From positions 1,921,001-1,985,000 of the forward strand of contig NZ_CP033580.1 of assembly GCF_003722315.1 (NCBI RefSeq): a DNA stretch of 64,000 nt. Reading direction: 5' to 3'. The DNA comes from Thermoanaerobacter ethanolicus JW 200. GTDB lineage: Bacteria > Bacillota > Thermoanaerobacteria > Thermoanaerobacterales > Thermoanaerobacteraceae. Position numbers and translations under genes: made by a program. Shown piece after piece: positions 8,816 through 20,006 of this stretch (the first letter of the stretch is position 1; each line of letters opens with the position of its first letter). The notes beneath the pieces are model-generated. The model was not told the origin of the DNA, made no database searches, and saw only the letters and a list, made by a program, of their open reading frames with translations.

Positions 8816-10195
8816 TCATAAAATGTATTTACTAACTTCGTATTTATTTAGACTATCTTTTAATTGCTCTTTTACATACTCTTCAGTTATCACTATTTGC
8901 TGCCCCCCCAATTCTGGCGCATTAAAAGATAATTCTTCAAACAACTTCTCCATGACAGTGTGCAATCTTCTTGCGCCAATGTCCTCCGATTGTTGATTTA
9001 TAAGATATGCTACTTCTGCAATAGCCTCAATTGCTTCATCAGTGTATTTAACTTCTATTCCTTCTGTTCTTAAAAGCTCTTGATACTGTTTTGTAAGAGC
9101 ATTTTTAGGCTCCTTTAATATTCTTATAAAGTCCTCTTTTGTGAGAGGTTTTAAATTAACTCTTACAGGAAATCTTCCTTGTAGCTCAGGGATTAAATCA
9201 GACACTTTTGCAACGTTAAAAGCACCAGCTGCTATAAACAATATATGGTCTGTCTTAACAGGACCGTATTTTGTCATTACTGTACAACCTTCAATTATAG
9301 GAAGAATATCCCTTTGAACTCCTTCCCTTGATACATCTGGTCCTGCTGTATAACCGCTGCTGGCAATTTTGTCAATTTCATCTATGAAAATTATTCCATC
9401 GTTTTCTGCTCTTTTAATAGCCTCTTCAATTACTTCATCCATATCTATAAGGTTTTGAGCTTCTTCAGACTCTAGAATTCTTTTTGCTTCATACACAGGA
9501 ACTTTTTTAATTTTTTTCTTTTTAGGTAAAATGTCAGCAAATATATCTTGCAAATTTATGTTCATTTCTTCGGACCCTAAATTAGTATACATCTCAAGCA
9601 TTGGTGTAGATGTATCTGTTACTTCTATTTCCACTACATAATTATCTAGCTCGCCATTTCTTAACTTTTGCCTTATTTCTTCTCTTTTGTATTGCATACT
9701 TTCTTCTTCTGTCTCTTCACTTTTCTCGGCAGAAGGATAATTAAACAATACTTCAAAAGGATTTTTAGTTTGTTTTTTTCTTTTTCCAATTATGTAATCA
9801 ATTAGCCTATCTTCTGCAATTTTCTTCGCTTTTTCAGTAACTTTTTTTAATTTTTCCTCTTTTACCATTCTTACAGCAGCCTCTACAAGGTCTCTCACCA
9901 TGGAATCTACATCTCGTCCTACGTATCCTACCTCAGTAAACTTAGTAGCCTCCACTTTTACAAAAGGAGCTTCTACTAATTTCGCAATTCTTCGAGCAAT
10001 TTCTGTCTTTCCTACTCCAGTAGGGCCTACCATAATTATATTTTTGGGGGTCACTTCTTCTTTAAAATCGTCAGGTAAAAGATTTCTCCTATATCTATTT
10101 CTTAAAGCCACTGCTACTGACTTTTTAGCTTCCTTTTGTCCTACAATATACTTATCTAATTCCTCTACAATCTCCTTGGGAGTATAATTCTTCAC
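8816..10195 (-). CDS. hslU: HslU (ClpY) ATPase subunit of the HslUV protease
   Basis: HslU is the AAA+ unfoldase that feeds proteins to HslV in the cytoplasm. The 459-residue protein has the Walker A motif GPTGVGKT at about 57-64, a family-specific I-domain (about 110-240), the Walker B motif [10 protein letters not shown] near 270, and the C-terminal sensor-2 region with [11 protein letters not shown]. It ends in a short hydrophobic tail, YEVSKYIL, of the kind that docks into HslV. Translation starts at GTG 10193-10195 after GGGGGTG. It follows hslV with a 12-base gap. Confidence 0.97.
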   Translation of the reverse strand: MKNYTPKEIVEELDKYIVGQKEAKKSVAVALRNRYRRNLLPDDFKEEVTPKNIIMVGPTGVGKTEIARRIAKLVEAPFVKVEATKFTEVGYVGRDVDSMVRDLVEAAVRMVKEEKLKKVTEKAKKIAEDRLIDYIIGKRKKQTKNPFEVLFNYPSAEKSEETEEESMQYKREEIRQKLRNGELDNYVVEIEVTDTSTPMLEMYTNLGSEEMNINLQDIFADILPKKKKIKKVPVYEAKRILESEEAQNLIDMDEVIEEAIKRAENDGIIFIDEIDKIASSGYTAGPDVSREGVQRDILPIIEGCTVMTKYGPVKTDHILFIAAGAFNVAKVSDLIPELQGRFPVRVNLKPLTKEDFIRILKEPKNALTKQYQELLRTEGIEVKYTDEAIEAIAEVAYLINQQSEDIGARRLHTVMEKLFEELSFNAPELGGQQIVITEEYVKEQLKDSLNKYEVSKYIL

Positions 10196-10207
10196 TTAGA
10201 GCACCCC

Positions 10208-10738
10208 CTATAAAGTCTCAACTGTTATGTTGTTATTAGTGTAAACACAAATCTTTGAAGCTATCTCTAAAGCTTTTTTTGCTATATCTTCTGTATCTAA
10301 ATCAGTATTATACCGTAGCGCCAAGGCTGCAGCCATAGCATAATTTCCTCCAGATCCTATCCCAATCACATCCTCATCTGGCTCAATAACTTCACCAGTG
10401 CCAGAAATAAGTAAAGTATCCTTTTTATCTACCGCAATCAAAAGAGCTTCTAACTTTCTTAAAATCTTGTCTTTTCTCCATTCCTGTGCCAATTCTACTG
10501 CTGCTCTTTTTAAATTACCTCCATACTGCTCAAGTTTTTCTTCAAATTTTTGCGAAAGAGTCAAAGCATCAGCTACCGAACCAGCAAATCCTACTATTAC
10601 TTCTCCATTATACAATCTTCTAATTTTTTTCGCTCCATGTTTTAAAATTGTATTTTCTCCAAAGGTAATCTGTCCATCACCAGCCACTGATACTTTATCG
10701 CCTTTTCTCACAGCAATTATGGTAGTACCCTTAAACAT
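10208..10738 (-). CDS. hslV: HslV (ClpQ) peptidase subunit of the HslUV protease
   Basis: HslV is the proteasome-beta-like peptidase of the two-component HslUV protease. The 176-residue protein starts [22 protein letters not shown]. By family analogy a short propeptide MFKG is removed to expose Thr5 as the N-terminal nucleophile, giving a Thr enzyme rather than the Ser form known in B. subtilis. [14 protein letters not shown] near the C-terminus is typical. It is the first gene of hslV-hslU-codY and has a promoter just upstream. The Bacillus neighbours xerC and trmFO are missing between it and topA. Confidence 0.96.
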   Translation of the reverse strand: MFKGTTIIAVRKGDKVSVAGDGQITFGENTILKHGAKKIRRLYNGEVIVGFAGSVADALTLSQKFEEKLEQYGGNLKRAAVELAQEWRKDKILRKLEALLIAVDKKDTLLISGTGEVIEPDEDVIGIGSGGNYAMAAALALRYNTDLDTEDIAKKALEIASKICVYTNNNITVETL

Positions 10739-10762
10739 GTTTACACCCCTTTAGATAGTTTA

Positions 10763-10791
10763 ATATTAACACATTTTTCACAATGCTTCAA
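10763..10791 (-). promoter_or_regulatory. Promoter of hslV-hslU-codY
   Basis: On the minus strand TTGAAG (10786-10791) and TAATAT (10763-10768) are separated by 17 bases, with TG two bases before the -10. It lies 25 bases upstream of the hslV start codon, after the topA gene's position on the other side, and fits a sigma-A promoter for the protease-codY unit. Confidence 0.55.
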
Positions 10792-10817
10792 GAATTAATT
10801 CAAAATTTTTGTTAAAT

Positions 10818-12899
10818 TCATTTAACTTCTTTTTGATAATCACATCCTGGATTAGAACATTTTAGTATATGTACATTTTTTGTATTTTTTTCTATTAACA
10901 TGCTACCACAAACAGGACATTTTTCCTCAACAGGTTTGTCCCACAATATAAAATCGCAATCAGGTGCATTTTCGCAAGCGTAATAAGTTCGGCCTTTTTT
11001 GCTCTTTTTCTTTACAATTTCTCCACCACATTTAGGGCATTTAACACCAACCTTTTCGTATAAAGGTTTTGTATTTTTGCATTCAGGAAAACCAGAACAA
11101 GCAAGAAATTTTCCATACCTGCCTTTCTTTACAACCATATTTCTTCCACAAAGTTCACATTTAATGTCTGTTACTTCTACTTCTTCCTTTACCTCTATCT
11201 CTTCCATTTGTTCTTCTGCAATCTTCAAAGTTTTGTAAAAGTCTTTATAAAACTCTTCCACTACTTCATACCATTTCACTTGACCTTCTTCAATCTTATC
11301 TAGCTGCTCTTCCATCTCAGCAGTAAATTTTACATCTACAATTTTTGAAAAGAACTCCTTTAATGCGTCTGTTACAATAAAACCTAATTCTGTAGGTTTT
11401 AAATTCTTTTTATCTTTTACCACATATCCTCTTTCTAACAAAGTAGAGATAGTAGGAGCATAAGTGCTGGGACGACCTATTCCTTTTTCCTCCAATTCTT
11501 TAATCAAAGAAGCTTCTGTATATCGAGGCGGAGGCTGGGTAAAATGTTGCATTGGCTTTAATTCCTCTAAAAACAATTTGGTCCCTTTTTGAAGTACAGG
11601 TACAGTTTTTTCTTCCTCTTCTTGCATATCTGTTCCTTCTACATACACTGTCATAAAACCTAAAAATTTAATGCTAGACCCTGAGGCTTTAAAAACATAT
11701 CCATTATTTACTATGTCCATAGAAACAGTATCGTAAATTGCAGGTGCCATTTGACTTGCTATGAATCTACTCCAAACTAGTTTGTACAATTTATATTGGT
11801 CTGGTGTTAGGGAATCTTTTATACTTTCCGGATCCCTATAAATAGAAGTAGGTCTTATAGCCTCGTGAGCATCCTGCACATTGGCTCTTTTAGAAGCATA
11901 ATTTGCTTCAGGATTGGCATACTCTTTTCCAAACTTTTCAACTATATATTTATATACCTCTGCCTTAGCTTCATTTGCGACCCTTGTAGAATCAGTCCTT
12001 ATATAAGTAATAAGACCTACACTGCCTTCTCCTTTGATTTCTACCCCCTCATATAATTGTTGTGCAATTAACATAGTTTTTTTTGCAGTAAATCCCAATT
12101 TTCTCGAAGCTTCTTGTTGTAAAGTACTAGTGATAAAAGGTGGAGAAGGATTTCTCTTTTTGACACCTGTTTTTACTTTATCTATAATGTATTCTTCAGA
12201 CAATGCTGCTAATATTTTGTCTACATCTTCTTTTGTCTTTAACTCAACTTTATCCTCTTTGGTACCGTAGAATTTTGCTTCAAACTTGCCAGAGTTTTTC
12301 TTATCAGAGAGAATCACGGTAATACTCCAATATTCTTCTGGCACAAAGGCTTCTATTTCTCTTTCTCTGTCGCAGATAAGCCTAGCTGCTACTGATTGAA
12401 CTCTGCCTGCACTTAATCCCCTCTTTATTTTTTTCCAAAGAAGGGGACTTATTTTATATCCTACTAATCTATCAAGAATTCTCCTGGCTTGTTGCGCATC
12501 TACCAAATTTAAATCTATAGAGCGAGGGCTTTTAAGAGCAGTTTGCACTGCATTTTTTGTGATCTCGTGAAATTCTATGCGACAAGGCTCCTCAATATTC
12601 AAATTTAACAATTGGGCAATATGCCAGGAAATTGCTTCTCCTTCTCTGTCAGGGTCAGTGGCCAAAAAAATTTTATCTGCATCCTTTGCTTCTTTTTTTA
12701 AATTCTCTATAATAGCCCCTTTTCCCCGAATAGTTATGTACCTAGGAGCAAAATTGTTTTCAATATCGATACCTAATTGACTTTTAGGCAAATCCCTAAC
12801 ATGTCCCATGGAGGCTGCTACTTTAAAATTTTTGCCTAAAAATTTAGATATAGTCTTAGCTTTAGCTGGAGATTCCACAATAACTAGAGATTTTGCCAT
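10818..12899 (-). CDS. topA: DNA topoisomerase I
   Basis: TopA relaxes negatively supercoiled DNA by cutting one strand. The 693-residue protein starts MAKSLVIVESPAKAKTISKF with the Toprim domain, including the acidic LATDPDREGE motif, and has the catalytic tyrosine in LITYIRTDSTR at about Tyr299. Three C-terminal four-cysteine zinc ribbons follow (CELC...C, CPKC...C, CPVC...C), as in clostridial TopA. I set the start at ATG 12897-12899 because GGAGGTG lies 5-7 bases upstream; an in-frame upstream ATG would add 18 unrelated residues and has no ribosome binding site. It follows dprA, as in Bacillus. Confidence 0.97.
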   Translation of the reverse strand: MAKSLVIVESPAKAKTISKFLGKNFKVAASMGHVRDLPKSQLGIDIENNFAPRYITIRGKGAIIENLKKEAKDADKIFLATDPDREGEAISWHIAQLLNLNIEEPCRIEFHEITKNAVQTALKSPRSIDLNLVDAQQARRILDRLVGYKISPLLWKKIKRGLSAGRVQSVAARLICDREREIEAFVPEEYWSITVILSDKKNSGKFEAKFYGTKEDKVELKTKEDVDKILAALSEEYIIDKVKTGVKKRNPSPPFITSTLQQEASRKLGFTAKKTMLIAQQLYEGVEIKGEGSVGLITYIRTDSTRVANEAKAEVYKYIVEKFGKEYANPEANYASKRANVQDAHEAIRPTSIYRDPESIKDSLTPDQYKLYKLVWSRFIASQMAPAIYDTVSMDIVNNGYVFKASGSSIKFLGFMTVYVEGTDMQEEEEKTVPVLQKGTKLFLEELKPMQHFTQPPPRYTEASLIKELEEKGIGRPSTYAPTISTLLERGYVVKDKKNLKPTELGFIVTDALKEFFSKIVDVKFTAEMEEQLDKIEEGQVKWYEVVEEFYKDFYKTLKIAEEQMEEIEVKEEVEVTDIKCELCGRNMVVKKGRYGKFLACSGFPECKNTKPLYEKVGVKCPKCGGEIVKKKSKKGRTYYACENAPDCDFILWDKPVEEKCPVCGSMLIEKNTKNVHILKCSNPGCDYQKEVK

Positions 12900-12949
12900 T
12901 TCGACACCTCCAAAACAATTTATAATTATATCAAAGTTTTTGACAATTA

Positions 12950-14038
12950 TCAAAATATTTTTTTCTCATATTTATTGCCAGGAAGTTTTTCAATCATACC
13001 TTTTAACATTAAAGAAGATAAAATTGCATTAACTTTTGAGATTTTTATTTTCACATAGCCTGCTATTTCTTCTATATCTCTTGGAGCTTCACAAATAAAA
13101 TCGTACACTTCTTTCTCTTCCTCCGTCAGAGAAGACATAAGATTTTCCTCAATCTTTTGTTGTACATCCTCTCTTAAATTAAATTCTTCTAAAATATCCT
13201 CAACACCAATTACAATTTTCGCACCTTGTTTTATGAGCTCATTTGTTCCTCTGCTATAAGCACTCGTTATATTCCCAGGTACTGCAAAAACCTCTCTTCC
13301 TTGTTCTAAGGCAAATTGAGCCGTCAATAAAGATCCACTTTTTATTCCTGCTTCTATCACAACTACCCCAAGAGATAACCCGCTTATGATTCTATTCCTC
13401 AGAGGAAAATTTTGTGGCAGCGGAGGAGCATCAAGAGGAAACTCTGAAACCAGCAATCCCTCCTCACTAATTTGCTCCATCAGCTTTTTATTTTCTCTTG
13501 GATAAACTATGTTTATGCCATTTCCCAAAACAGCAATAGTTTTTCCTCTTTCCTTCAACGCTCCTATATGAGAAAAACTATCAATTCCTCTTGCCATACC
13601 ACTTACAACTGTTATACCTCTTTCTGACAGCTCATATGCCAATTTTTGTGCCACTTGTTTTCCATAAAAAGTAGCATTTCTTGAGCCCACCATGGCAATG
13701 CACAAATTATCTTTTAAATTTATATTCCCCTTCAAATATAAAACAGGAGGTGGATCATAAATATTTTTTAATTCTTTCGGATATTCCTCCTCTTCTAATG
13801 TATATACACTTATTTTTAAATTTTGCAATCTTTCTATATAATCAAAAGGGTTCAACTTCTGAGCTTCTATTATATTTTGTACTAATTTTCTATTTCCTAT
13901 TGCTTTAAAAATATCAATTTCTTTTGCTTTATAGACACCTTCCGCAGTTTTGAAAAATTCCATCAATTGAACAAAACTTTTATACCCTATTCCTTTGACA
14001 GTACTTAACCATATTTTAAAAATCTTTTCCCTTTCCAT
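12950..14038 (-). CDS. dprA: DNA processing protein DprA
   Basis: DprA binds incoming single-stranded DNA and loads RecA during natural transformation. The 362-residue protein has an N-terminal helical region (about 1-70), a Rossmann-like core with MVGSRNATFYGKQVA, VVSGMARGIDSFSHIGAL and GNGINIVYPRENK, and a C-terminal winged-helix domain (about 300-360). The length is normal. It begins the dprA-topA unit and is divergent from rnhB. With comM nearby, the window carries two competence-associated genes, although these are also common in non-competent species. Confidence 0.95.
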   Translation of the reverse strand: MEREKIFKIWLSTVKGIGYKSFVQLMEFFKTAEGVYKAKEIDIFKAIGNRKLVQNIIEAQKLNPFDYIERLQNLKISVYTLEEEEYPKELKNIYDPPPVLYLKGNINLKDNLCIAMVGSRNATFYGKQVAQKLAYELSERGITVVSGMARGIDSFSHIGALKERGKTIAVLGNGINIVYPRENKKLMEQISEEGLLVSEFPLDAPPLPQNFPLRNRIISGLSLGVVVIEAGIKSGSLLTAQFALEQGREVFAVPGNITSAYSRGTNELIKQGAKIVIGVEDILEEFNLREDVQQKIEENLMSSLTEEEKEVYDFICEAPRDIEEIAGYVKIKISKVNAILSSLMLKGMIEKLPGNKYEKKIF

Positions 14039-14077
14039 AATTGCTCCCCTTTAACATCGTTTTCCCTAATTATCTTT

Positions 14078-14104
14078 ATTATAATACATAACCTGTGATA
14101 AAAT
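14078..14104. promoter_or_regulatory. Divergent promoter region between dprA and rnhB
   Basis: The 89-base gap contains a perfect TATAAT reading toward dprA (complement of 14078-14083) and, for rnhB, an extended -10 TGA-TAAAAT at 14096-14104. The -35 boxes of both are weak. This is the only place in this region where transcription can begin in both directions. Confidence 0.4.
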
Positions 14105-14127
14105 AAAGAAAAAAGAAAGGTGATACA

Positions 14128-14856
14128 ATGTCAAACTTATATAACCTACGCCAACTCAAAAACTATTTATACCAAAATCCCTTTTGTGACTTTCAATCTC
14201 TCAGCTTAAATGAAGCGGCTAAAAAGTGGCTTGAAAAAGAAACAGAAAGAATAAATAATCTAAAATACTATGAAAATCAATTATATCAATTAAATTTAAA
14301 TTTCATTGCTGGAGTAGACGAAGCAGGAAGAGGACCCTTAGTAGGGCCAATTGTTGCTGCTTGTGTGATATTGCCAAAAGAAGTTTTTATCCCGGAAATA
14401 AACGATTCCAAAAAATTATCTGAAGAAAAAAGAGAAGTATTGTCAGAGGTAATAAAAAAAGTAGCTATCTCGTATGCCATTGGAATAGTTGATTGCGAAG
14501 AAATTGATAAAATAAATATATTAAATGCTACCTACAAAGCCATGCAGATTGCTATTTCAAAAATACAACAAAAAATTGATTACCTTTTAGTAGATGCTAT
14601 TACCATTCCTCAAATAGAGATAAATCAAAAAGCGATAGTAAAAGGAGATTCAAAAAGTATTTCTATAGCTGCTGCCTCTATACTGGCAAAGGTTGAAAGA
14701 GATAAAATAATGAAAGAATACCACAAAATCTATCCTCAGTATAATTTTGAAAAAAACAAAGGTTATGGTACAAAAGAACATATTGAAGCTTTAAAAAAAT
14801 ACGGTCCCTGTCCTATCCACAGAAAGACTTTTATTGAAAAAATTCTGAAAGGATGA
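14128..14856 (+). CDS. rnhB: Ribonuclease HII
   Basis: RNase HII removes ribonucleotides and RNA from RNA-DNA hybrids. The 242-residue protein carries an N-terminal extension of about 55 residues, as in B. subtilis RnhB, then the catalytic signature GVDEAGRGPLVGP (Asp64, Glu65), ESKK-like NDSKKLSEEKRE, and SISIAAASILAKVERDK, with GYGTKEHIEAL near the end. The ATG at 14128 follows AAAGGTGATACA. It is on the plus strand and is followed closely by yraN. Confidence 0.97.
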   Translation: MSNLYNLRQLKNYLYQNPFCDFQSLSLNEAAKKWLEKETERINNLKYYENQLYQLNLNFIAGVDEAGRGPLVGPIVAACVILPKEVFIPEINDSKKLSEEKREVLSEVIKKVAISYAIGIVDCEEIDKINILNATYKAMQIAISKIQQKIDYLLVDAITIPQIEINQKAIVKGDSKSISIAAASILAKVERDKIMKEYHKIYPQYNFEKNKGYGTKEHIEALKKYGPCPIHRKTFIEKILKG

Positions 14857-14862
14857 AAAACA

Positions 14863-16221
<1,359 letters not shown>

Positions 16222-16252
16222 TCAATTGAGTATTTTATGTCGTTTAGAAAAA

Positions 16253-16281
16253 ATTATAAGAGAAAATTTCAAAATTTGCAA
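16253..16281 (-). promoter_or_regulatory. Promoter of trpS
   Basis: On the minus strand TTGCAA (16276-16281) and a perfect TATAAT (16253-16258) are separated by exactly 17 bases. The transcript leader is only about 40 bases, so trpS is probably expressed constitutively rather than through a T-box. Confidence 0.7.
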
Positions 16282-16287
16282 TGAAAT

Positions 16288-17154
16288 TTAAAATAATTCC
16301 CTCATAAATCCTTTTCCATGAACTTCGGCTACATCTAATATAGAGATAAAAGCATTTTCATCTATTTGGTGTACAATAAGTTTAAGCTGTGGAAGCTGTG
16401 TTAAAGACACAATGGAATATAAAACCTTTTTGTTCTCTTTGGTATAAGCACCCTCTCCATGAAGCAAAGTAACCCCTCTTTTTAATGTAGTCATTATTTC
16501 TTTGCTCACTTCTTCTACTTTATCAGTAACCACCAGCACCATTTTTTGTCTATTAAAACCTTTTATAGTTTTATCCACCATGTAGGAAGTAATGTACATT
16601 GAGACAAGAGTGTAAAGAGCACTGGTCAAACCAAAAAATATAGCTCCAATGGCTACGATAAAAAAGTTAACAATAAAAGAAATATGCCCAATTTCAAAAT
16701 TATCATATTTCTTTTTTACAATTACAGAAATTATATCTAAACCGCCAGTTGACCCGTGATTACTAAAAACTATTCCCATACCTAAACCATTTAACACTCC
16801 GCCGTATAAACTTAAAAGTAATGGATCATTTATATGTAATATATTTTTTATTGAATAAGTAAGCACCAAAAACAAAGAAAGTGATACAGTACCTATAATA
16901 GTAAAAATTGTAAACCTTAAATTTACTTTTTTATAGCTCAAAATTAAAAGTGGGATGTTTAGCAAAAATATAGTGTATCCTGCAGGAAACTTGGTTAAAT
17001 ACTGTATAATAAGTGCAATACCAGAGACTCCTCCACTTAAAAGTTTAGCATGAACAATAAACATGTTAATACCAATAGCAGACATTAAAGTCCCTATAAG
17101 AATAAAGAAAATATTTTTTATACTTTCCCTATTAAAAAAACTTGTTATCTCCAA
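16288..17154 (-). CDS. YitT-family membrane protein (DUF161/DUF2179)
   Basis: The 288-residue protein has about five or six membrane helices in its first 200 residues, with LSGGVSGIALIIQY and NHGSTGGLDIISVIVKKKY, hallmark segments of the YitT/DUF161 family. A soluble C-terminal DUF2179 domain (about 205-285) contains RGVTLLHGEGAYTKENK. The function is unknown; transport or a membrane-linked sensing role has been suggested for relatives. I prefer the TTG at 17152-17154 because AAGGTG sits 6 bases upstream; the in-frame GTG three codons earlier overlaps this site. It stands alone between comM and trpS. Confidence 0.85.
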   Translation of the reverse strand: MEITSFFNRESIKNIFFILIGTLMSAIGINMFIVHAKLLSGGVSGIALIIQYLTKFPAGYTIFLLNIPLLILSYKKVNLRFTIFTIIGTVSLSLFLVLTYSIKNILHINDPLLLSLYGGVLNGLGMGIVFSNHGSTGGLDIISVIVKKKYDNFEIGHISFIVNFFIVAIGAIFFGLTSALYTLVSMYITSYMVDKTIKGFNRQKMVLVVTDKVEEVSKEIMTTLKRGVTLLHGEGAYTKENKKVLYSIVSLTQLPQLKLIVHQIDENAFISILDVAEVHGKGFMRELF

Positions 17155-17217
17155 AGCTAACACCTTCTTATCACATTTGAGAATTAATTACTTTACATAA
17201 AATTTTTATTGTAATTT

Positions 17218-18750
17218 TTATTTATACCAATATTTGCTATCAACAATTCTATACTGTAATGCTTCTGCTACATGCTCAAACTTAATATTTTCTGCACCTT
17301 CCAAATCAGCAATTGTACGAGCAACTTTTAAAATTTTATTATATCCTCTTGCACTTAAATAAAACTTCTCGAAAGCCTCATTTAAAAATTTTTTAGTATC
17401 TTCATCAAGTTTGCAATATTTTTTTAACATATTTCCTTTTAATTGAGAATTAAAGTATATACCAGTACCTTTATACCTTTTAAGTTGCATTTCTCGTGCT
17501 TTTATAACTCGTTCGCGAACTTCCTTGGAACTTTCCGATGGCGTTTCTTCTTCGAAATATTTATCTTTTTTAAGAGGTTTTACCTCCACATGTAAATCAA
17601 TTCTATCTAACAAAGGTCCTGAAATTTTATTTTGGTATCTTCTTATTTCATTTACACTACAATGGCATTCGTGAGTATCATCGCCATAATAGCCACAAGG
17701 ACAAGGATTCATAGCTAAAATTAAAATAAATTTACTTGGATAACTAAAGCTACCATTTACACGAGTAATTGTAACCACTTCATCTTCTAACGGCTGCCTT
17801 AAAACTTCTATTGCATCTTTTTTAAATTCAGGAATCTCATCTAAAAATAACACTCCATAGTGGGCAAGGGATACTTCCCCAGGCTTAGGATATTTTCCTC
17901 CCCCAACTAAAGCAACTGTAGAGATAGTATGATGAGGAGCTCTAAAAGGTCGAGTAGTGATAAGAGGTGTACCTTTTGGAAGCAATCCTGCTATACTGTA
18001 TATCTTGGTAACTTCTAAAGCCTCTTCAAAACTTAACTGAGGAAGAATAGTAGGAAAACGCCTTGCCAACATAGTTTTACCCGCTCCAGGAGGGCCAATC
18101 ATTAGCACATTGTGGCCTCCGGCAGCGGCAATCTCAAGTACCCTTTTTGCATTTTCTTGTCCTTTTACTTCAGCAAAATCTACGTCGTATTCTACATTAT
18201 CAAAAAAACTATTAATATCTAAAGTAAAAGATTCTATTTCCCTATCTCCATTTAAAAATTCAACCACTTCTTTTAAATTTTTCATAGGATATACTTTTAT
18301 CCCCTCAACAACTGCCGCTTCATAAGCATTTTCATAAGGAACAACAATAGAGGATATACCTTTTTCCTTTGCCCCGATTACCATTGGCAGTATACCATTT
18401 ACGCCTCTTAGACTTCCGTCCAAAGAAAGTTCACCTACAAAGGCTATATCTTCCTTTTCCTCTTTTATCTCCTCTGTGCATTTTAAAATTCCTATTGCCA
18501 AAGGCAAATCAAAAGCAGTACCTTCTTTTTTAGTATCCGCTGGTGCTAAATTTACAGTAATTTTTTTGAGGGGAAATTCAAAGCCACTGTTTTTGATAGC
18601 AGACCTTACTCTGTCTCTTGCTTCCTTAACTTCTGTATCGCCCAAGCCCACAATATCAAAAGAAGGAATTCCTGTAGATAAATCTACCTCCACCTCTACC
18701 ACATAGGCATTTATCCCTAAGACTGCCATACTTTTTACTTTAGAAAGCAT
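17218..18750 (-). CDS. comM: ComM/YifB-type Mg-chelatase-like AAA+ ATPase
   Basis: This 510-residue protein has an N-terminal Lon-protease-like fold domain (starting MLSKVKSMAVLGINAYVVEV), an AAA+ core with Walker A GPPGAGKTML and Walker B LFLDEIPEF, and a C-terminal Mg-chelatase domain with a cysteine-bearing loop (NPCPCGYYGD). ComM in other bacteria is a helicase aiding branch migration during transformation. The start is ATG 18748-18750, preceded by AAGGGGGA; the longer reading into rbgA lacks a ribosome binding site. It follows rbgA by only 11 bases. Confidence 0.93.
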   Translation of the reverse strand: MLSKVKSMAVLGINAYVVEVEVDLSTGIPSFDIVGLGDTEVKEARDRVRSAIKNSGFEFPLKKITVNLAPADTKKEGTAFDLPLAIGILKCTEEIKEEKEDIAFVGELSLDGSLRGVNGILPMVIGAKEKGISSIVVPYENAYEAAVVEGIKVYPMKNLKEVVEFLNGDREIESFTLDINSFFDNVEYDVDFAEVKGQENAKRVLEIAAAGGHNVLMIGPPGAGKTMLARRFPTILPQLSFEEALEVTKIYSIAGLLPKGTPLITTRPFRAPHHTISTVALVGGGKYPKPGEVSLAHYGVLFLDEIPEFKKDAIEVLRQPLEDEVVTITRVNGSFSYPSKFILILAMNPCPCGYYGDDTHECHCSVNEIRRYQNKISGPLLDRIDLHVEVKPLKKDKYFEEETPSESSKEVRERVIKAREMQLKRYKGTGIYFNSQLKGNMLKKYCKLDEDTKKFLNEAFEKFYLSARGYNKILKVARTIADLEGAENIKFEHVAEALQYRIVDSKYWYK

Positions 18751-18761
18751 AAAAATCCCCC

Positions 18762-19595
18762 TTATGGTCTTTCCAGAGAAATCTTCCCCAGTTTTCCCTT
18801 GCGAAAATCCTCCAGCAAAATATGAGAAGTTTTTAATGTATCTACTTCTCCACCTGCAATTAAACAACCTCTTTTTCTACCTATTTCTTTTAAAAGTTCA
18901 AAATCTTCATCTACTATTTTATCAATTTTATAGCGGGACATCAAATAATTGGGATAATACTTTTTTAAGATTGCTACTAAGTTTAATGCTATTTCTTCTA
19001 TGTCCAATATTTCATCTTTTATAGCTCCAGTAATTGCTAACATAATTCCTACTTTTTTATCGTCAAATTTTGGCCAGAGTATGCCAGGAGTGTCCAAAAG
19101 GTCGAAATAAGGAGTTTTTATCCAATGCAAAGCCCTTGTAACCCCCGGCTTATCGCCAGTCTTTGCCCTTTTACTGCCAATTAATTTATTAATAAAAGTA
19201 GATTTACCGACATTTGGAACACCTACAATCATTCCTCTCAGCCTTGGAATCATTCCTTTTTGCTTTTTTTTATCCAAAATATCTTGACAAACTCTCTGAG
19301 TTGCTTCATTTATCTCTTTAAGGCCAAATCCTGTAATTGAATTAACTTTTACCGCTTCTATTCCCTTTTCTTTAAAATATTCTATCCATAAATCCGTAAT
19401 TACATCATCAGCCAAATCAGCTTTATTGAGAAGAATGATCCTTTTTTTATTTTTTACAATATCATCAATATCTGGGTTTCTACTGCTTTTAGGTATTCTC
19501 GCATCTACTATTTCGTATACTACATCTACTAACTTAAGGTTAGAAACTATCTCCTTTTTAGATTTTGCCATATGTCCAGGATACCACTGTATCAT
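18762..19595 (-). CDS. rbgA: Ribosome biogenesis GTPase A
   Basis: RbgA helps late assembly of the 50S subunit in Firmicutes. The 277-residue protein is a circularly permuted GTPase: NKADL (G4) comes before GVPNVGKSTFINKL (G1) and LLDTPGILWPKF (G3). It begins MIQWYPGHMAKSKKEIV, the exact family opening. I set the start at ATG 19593-19595, eight bases after GGAGG; an in-frame GTG overlaps that site. It lies after rplS, whose product L19 acts in the same subunit, separated by a terminator-like hairpin. Confidence 0.97.
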   Translation of the reverse strand: MIQWYPGHMAKSKKEIVSNLKLVDVVYEIVDARIPKSSRNPDIDDIVKNKKRIILLNKADLADDVITDLWIEYFKEKGIEAVKVNSITGFGLKEINEATQRVCQDILDKKKQKGMIPRLRGMIVGVPNVGKSTFINKLIGSKRAKTGDKPGVTRALHWIKTPYFDLLDTPGILWPKFDDKKVGIMLAITGAIKDEILDIEEIALNLVAILKKYYPNYLMSRYKIDKIVDEDFELLKEIGRKRGCLIAGGEVDTLKTSHILLEDFRKGKLGKISLERP

Positions 19596-19617
19596 GTCTA
19601 ATTCCTCCACATATTTA

Positions 19618-19641
19618 AAAAAGGGGTTTTAACCCCTTTTT
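19618..19641 (-). terminator. Hairpin between rplS and rbgA
   Basis: A perfect 11-base-pair stem (AAAAAGGGGTT / AACCCCTTTTT) with a 2-base loop begins at the rplS stop codon and ends in a T-run on the minus strand. It can terminate part of the transcripts so that rbgA and comM are expressed below the ribosomal genes. The symmetric A/T flanks would let it work in either direction. Confidence 0.75.
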
Positions 19642-19984
19642 ACATTAATTCCTTTATCTTTGTAGCAGCTTTTCCTACTCTCTTTCTCAAATAATACAAT
19701 TTTGCTCTTCTGACTTTACCTCTCCTTATAACCTCTATCTTTTCAATTCTTGGAGAGTGAAGTGGAAAAGTCCTTTCAACTCCAACGCCATAAGATACAC
19801 GTCTTACAGTGAAAGTCTCTCTTAAACCTGATCCACTCTTTTTAATTACTATCCCTTCAAAAGGCTGAATTCTTTCCCTATCTCCTTCAATAACCTTATA
19901 ATGTACCCTTATAGTATCTCCTACATTAAAAGGAGTTAAGTCTTTTCTCATCTGCTGACTTTCAACTGCTTTTATTAAGTCCAT
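19640..19984 (-). CDS. rplS: 50S ribosomal protein L19
   Basis: L19 sits at the interface of the 30S and 50S subunits. The 114-residue protein contains [33 protein letters not shown] and [20 protein letters not shown], all standard. I set the start at ATG 19982-19984 after GGAAGGGAGG; an upstream in-frame start would run into trmD. It follows trmD in the conserved rpsP-khpA-rimM-trmD-rplS order. Confidence 0.98.
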
Positions 19985-20006
19985 TATTTTTCCCTCCTTC
20001 CACCTT

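Noticed and set aside
10818-12953. Longer topA reading from ATG 12951-12953
   Set aside because: No ribosome binding site there, and the extra 18 residues do not match the TopA family, while the internal ATG follows GGAGGTG.
17218-18867. Longer comM reading starting inside rbgA
   Set aside because: The extra 39 residues are a frame-shifted reading of the rbgA end and lack a ribosome binding site; ATG 18748-18750 has AAGGGGG at proper distance and gives the family N-terminus.
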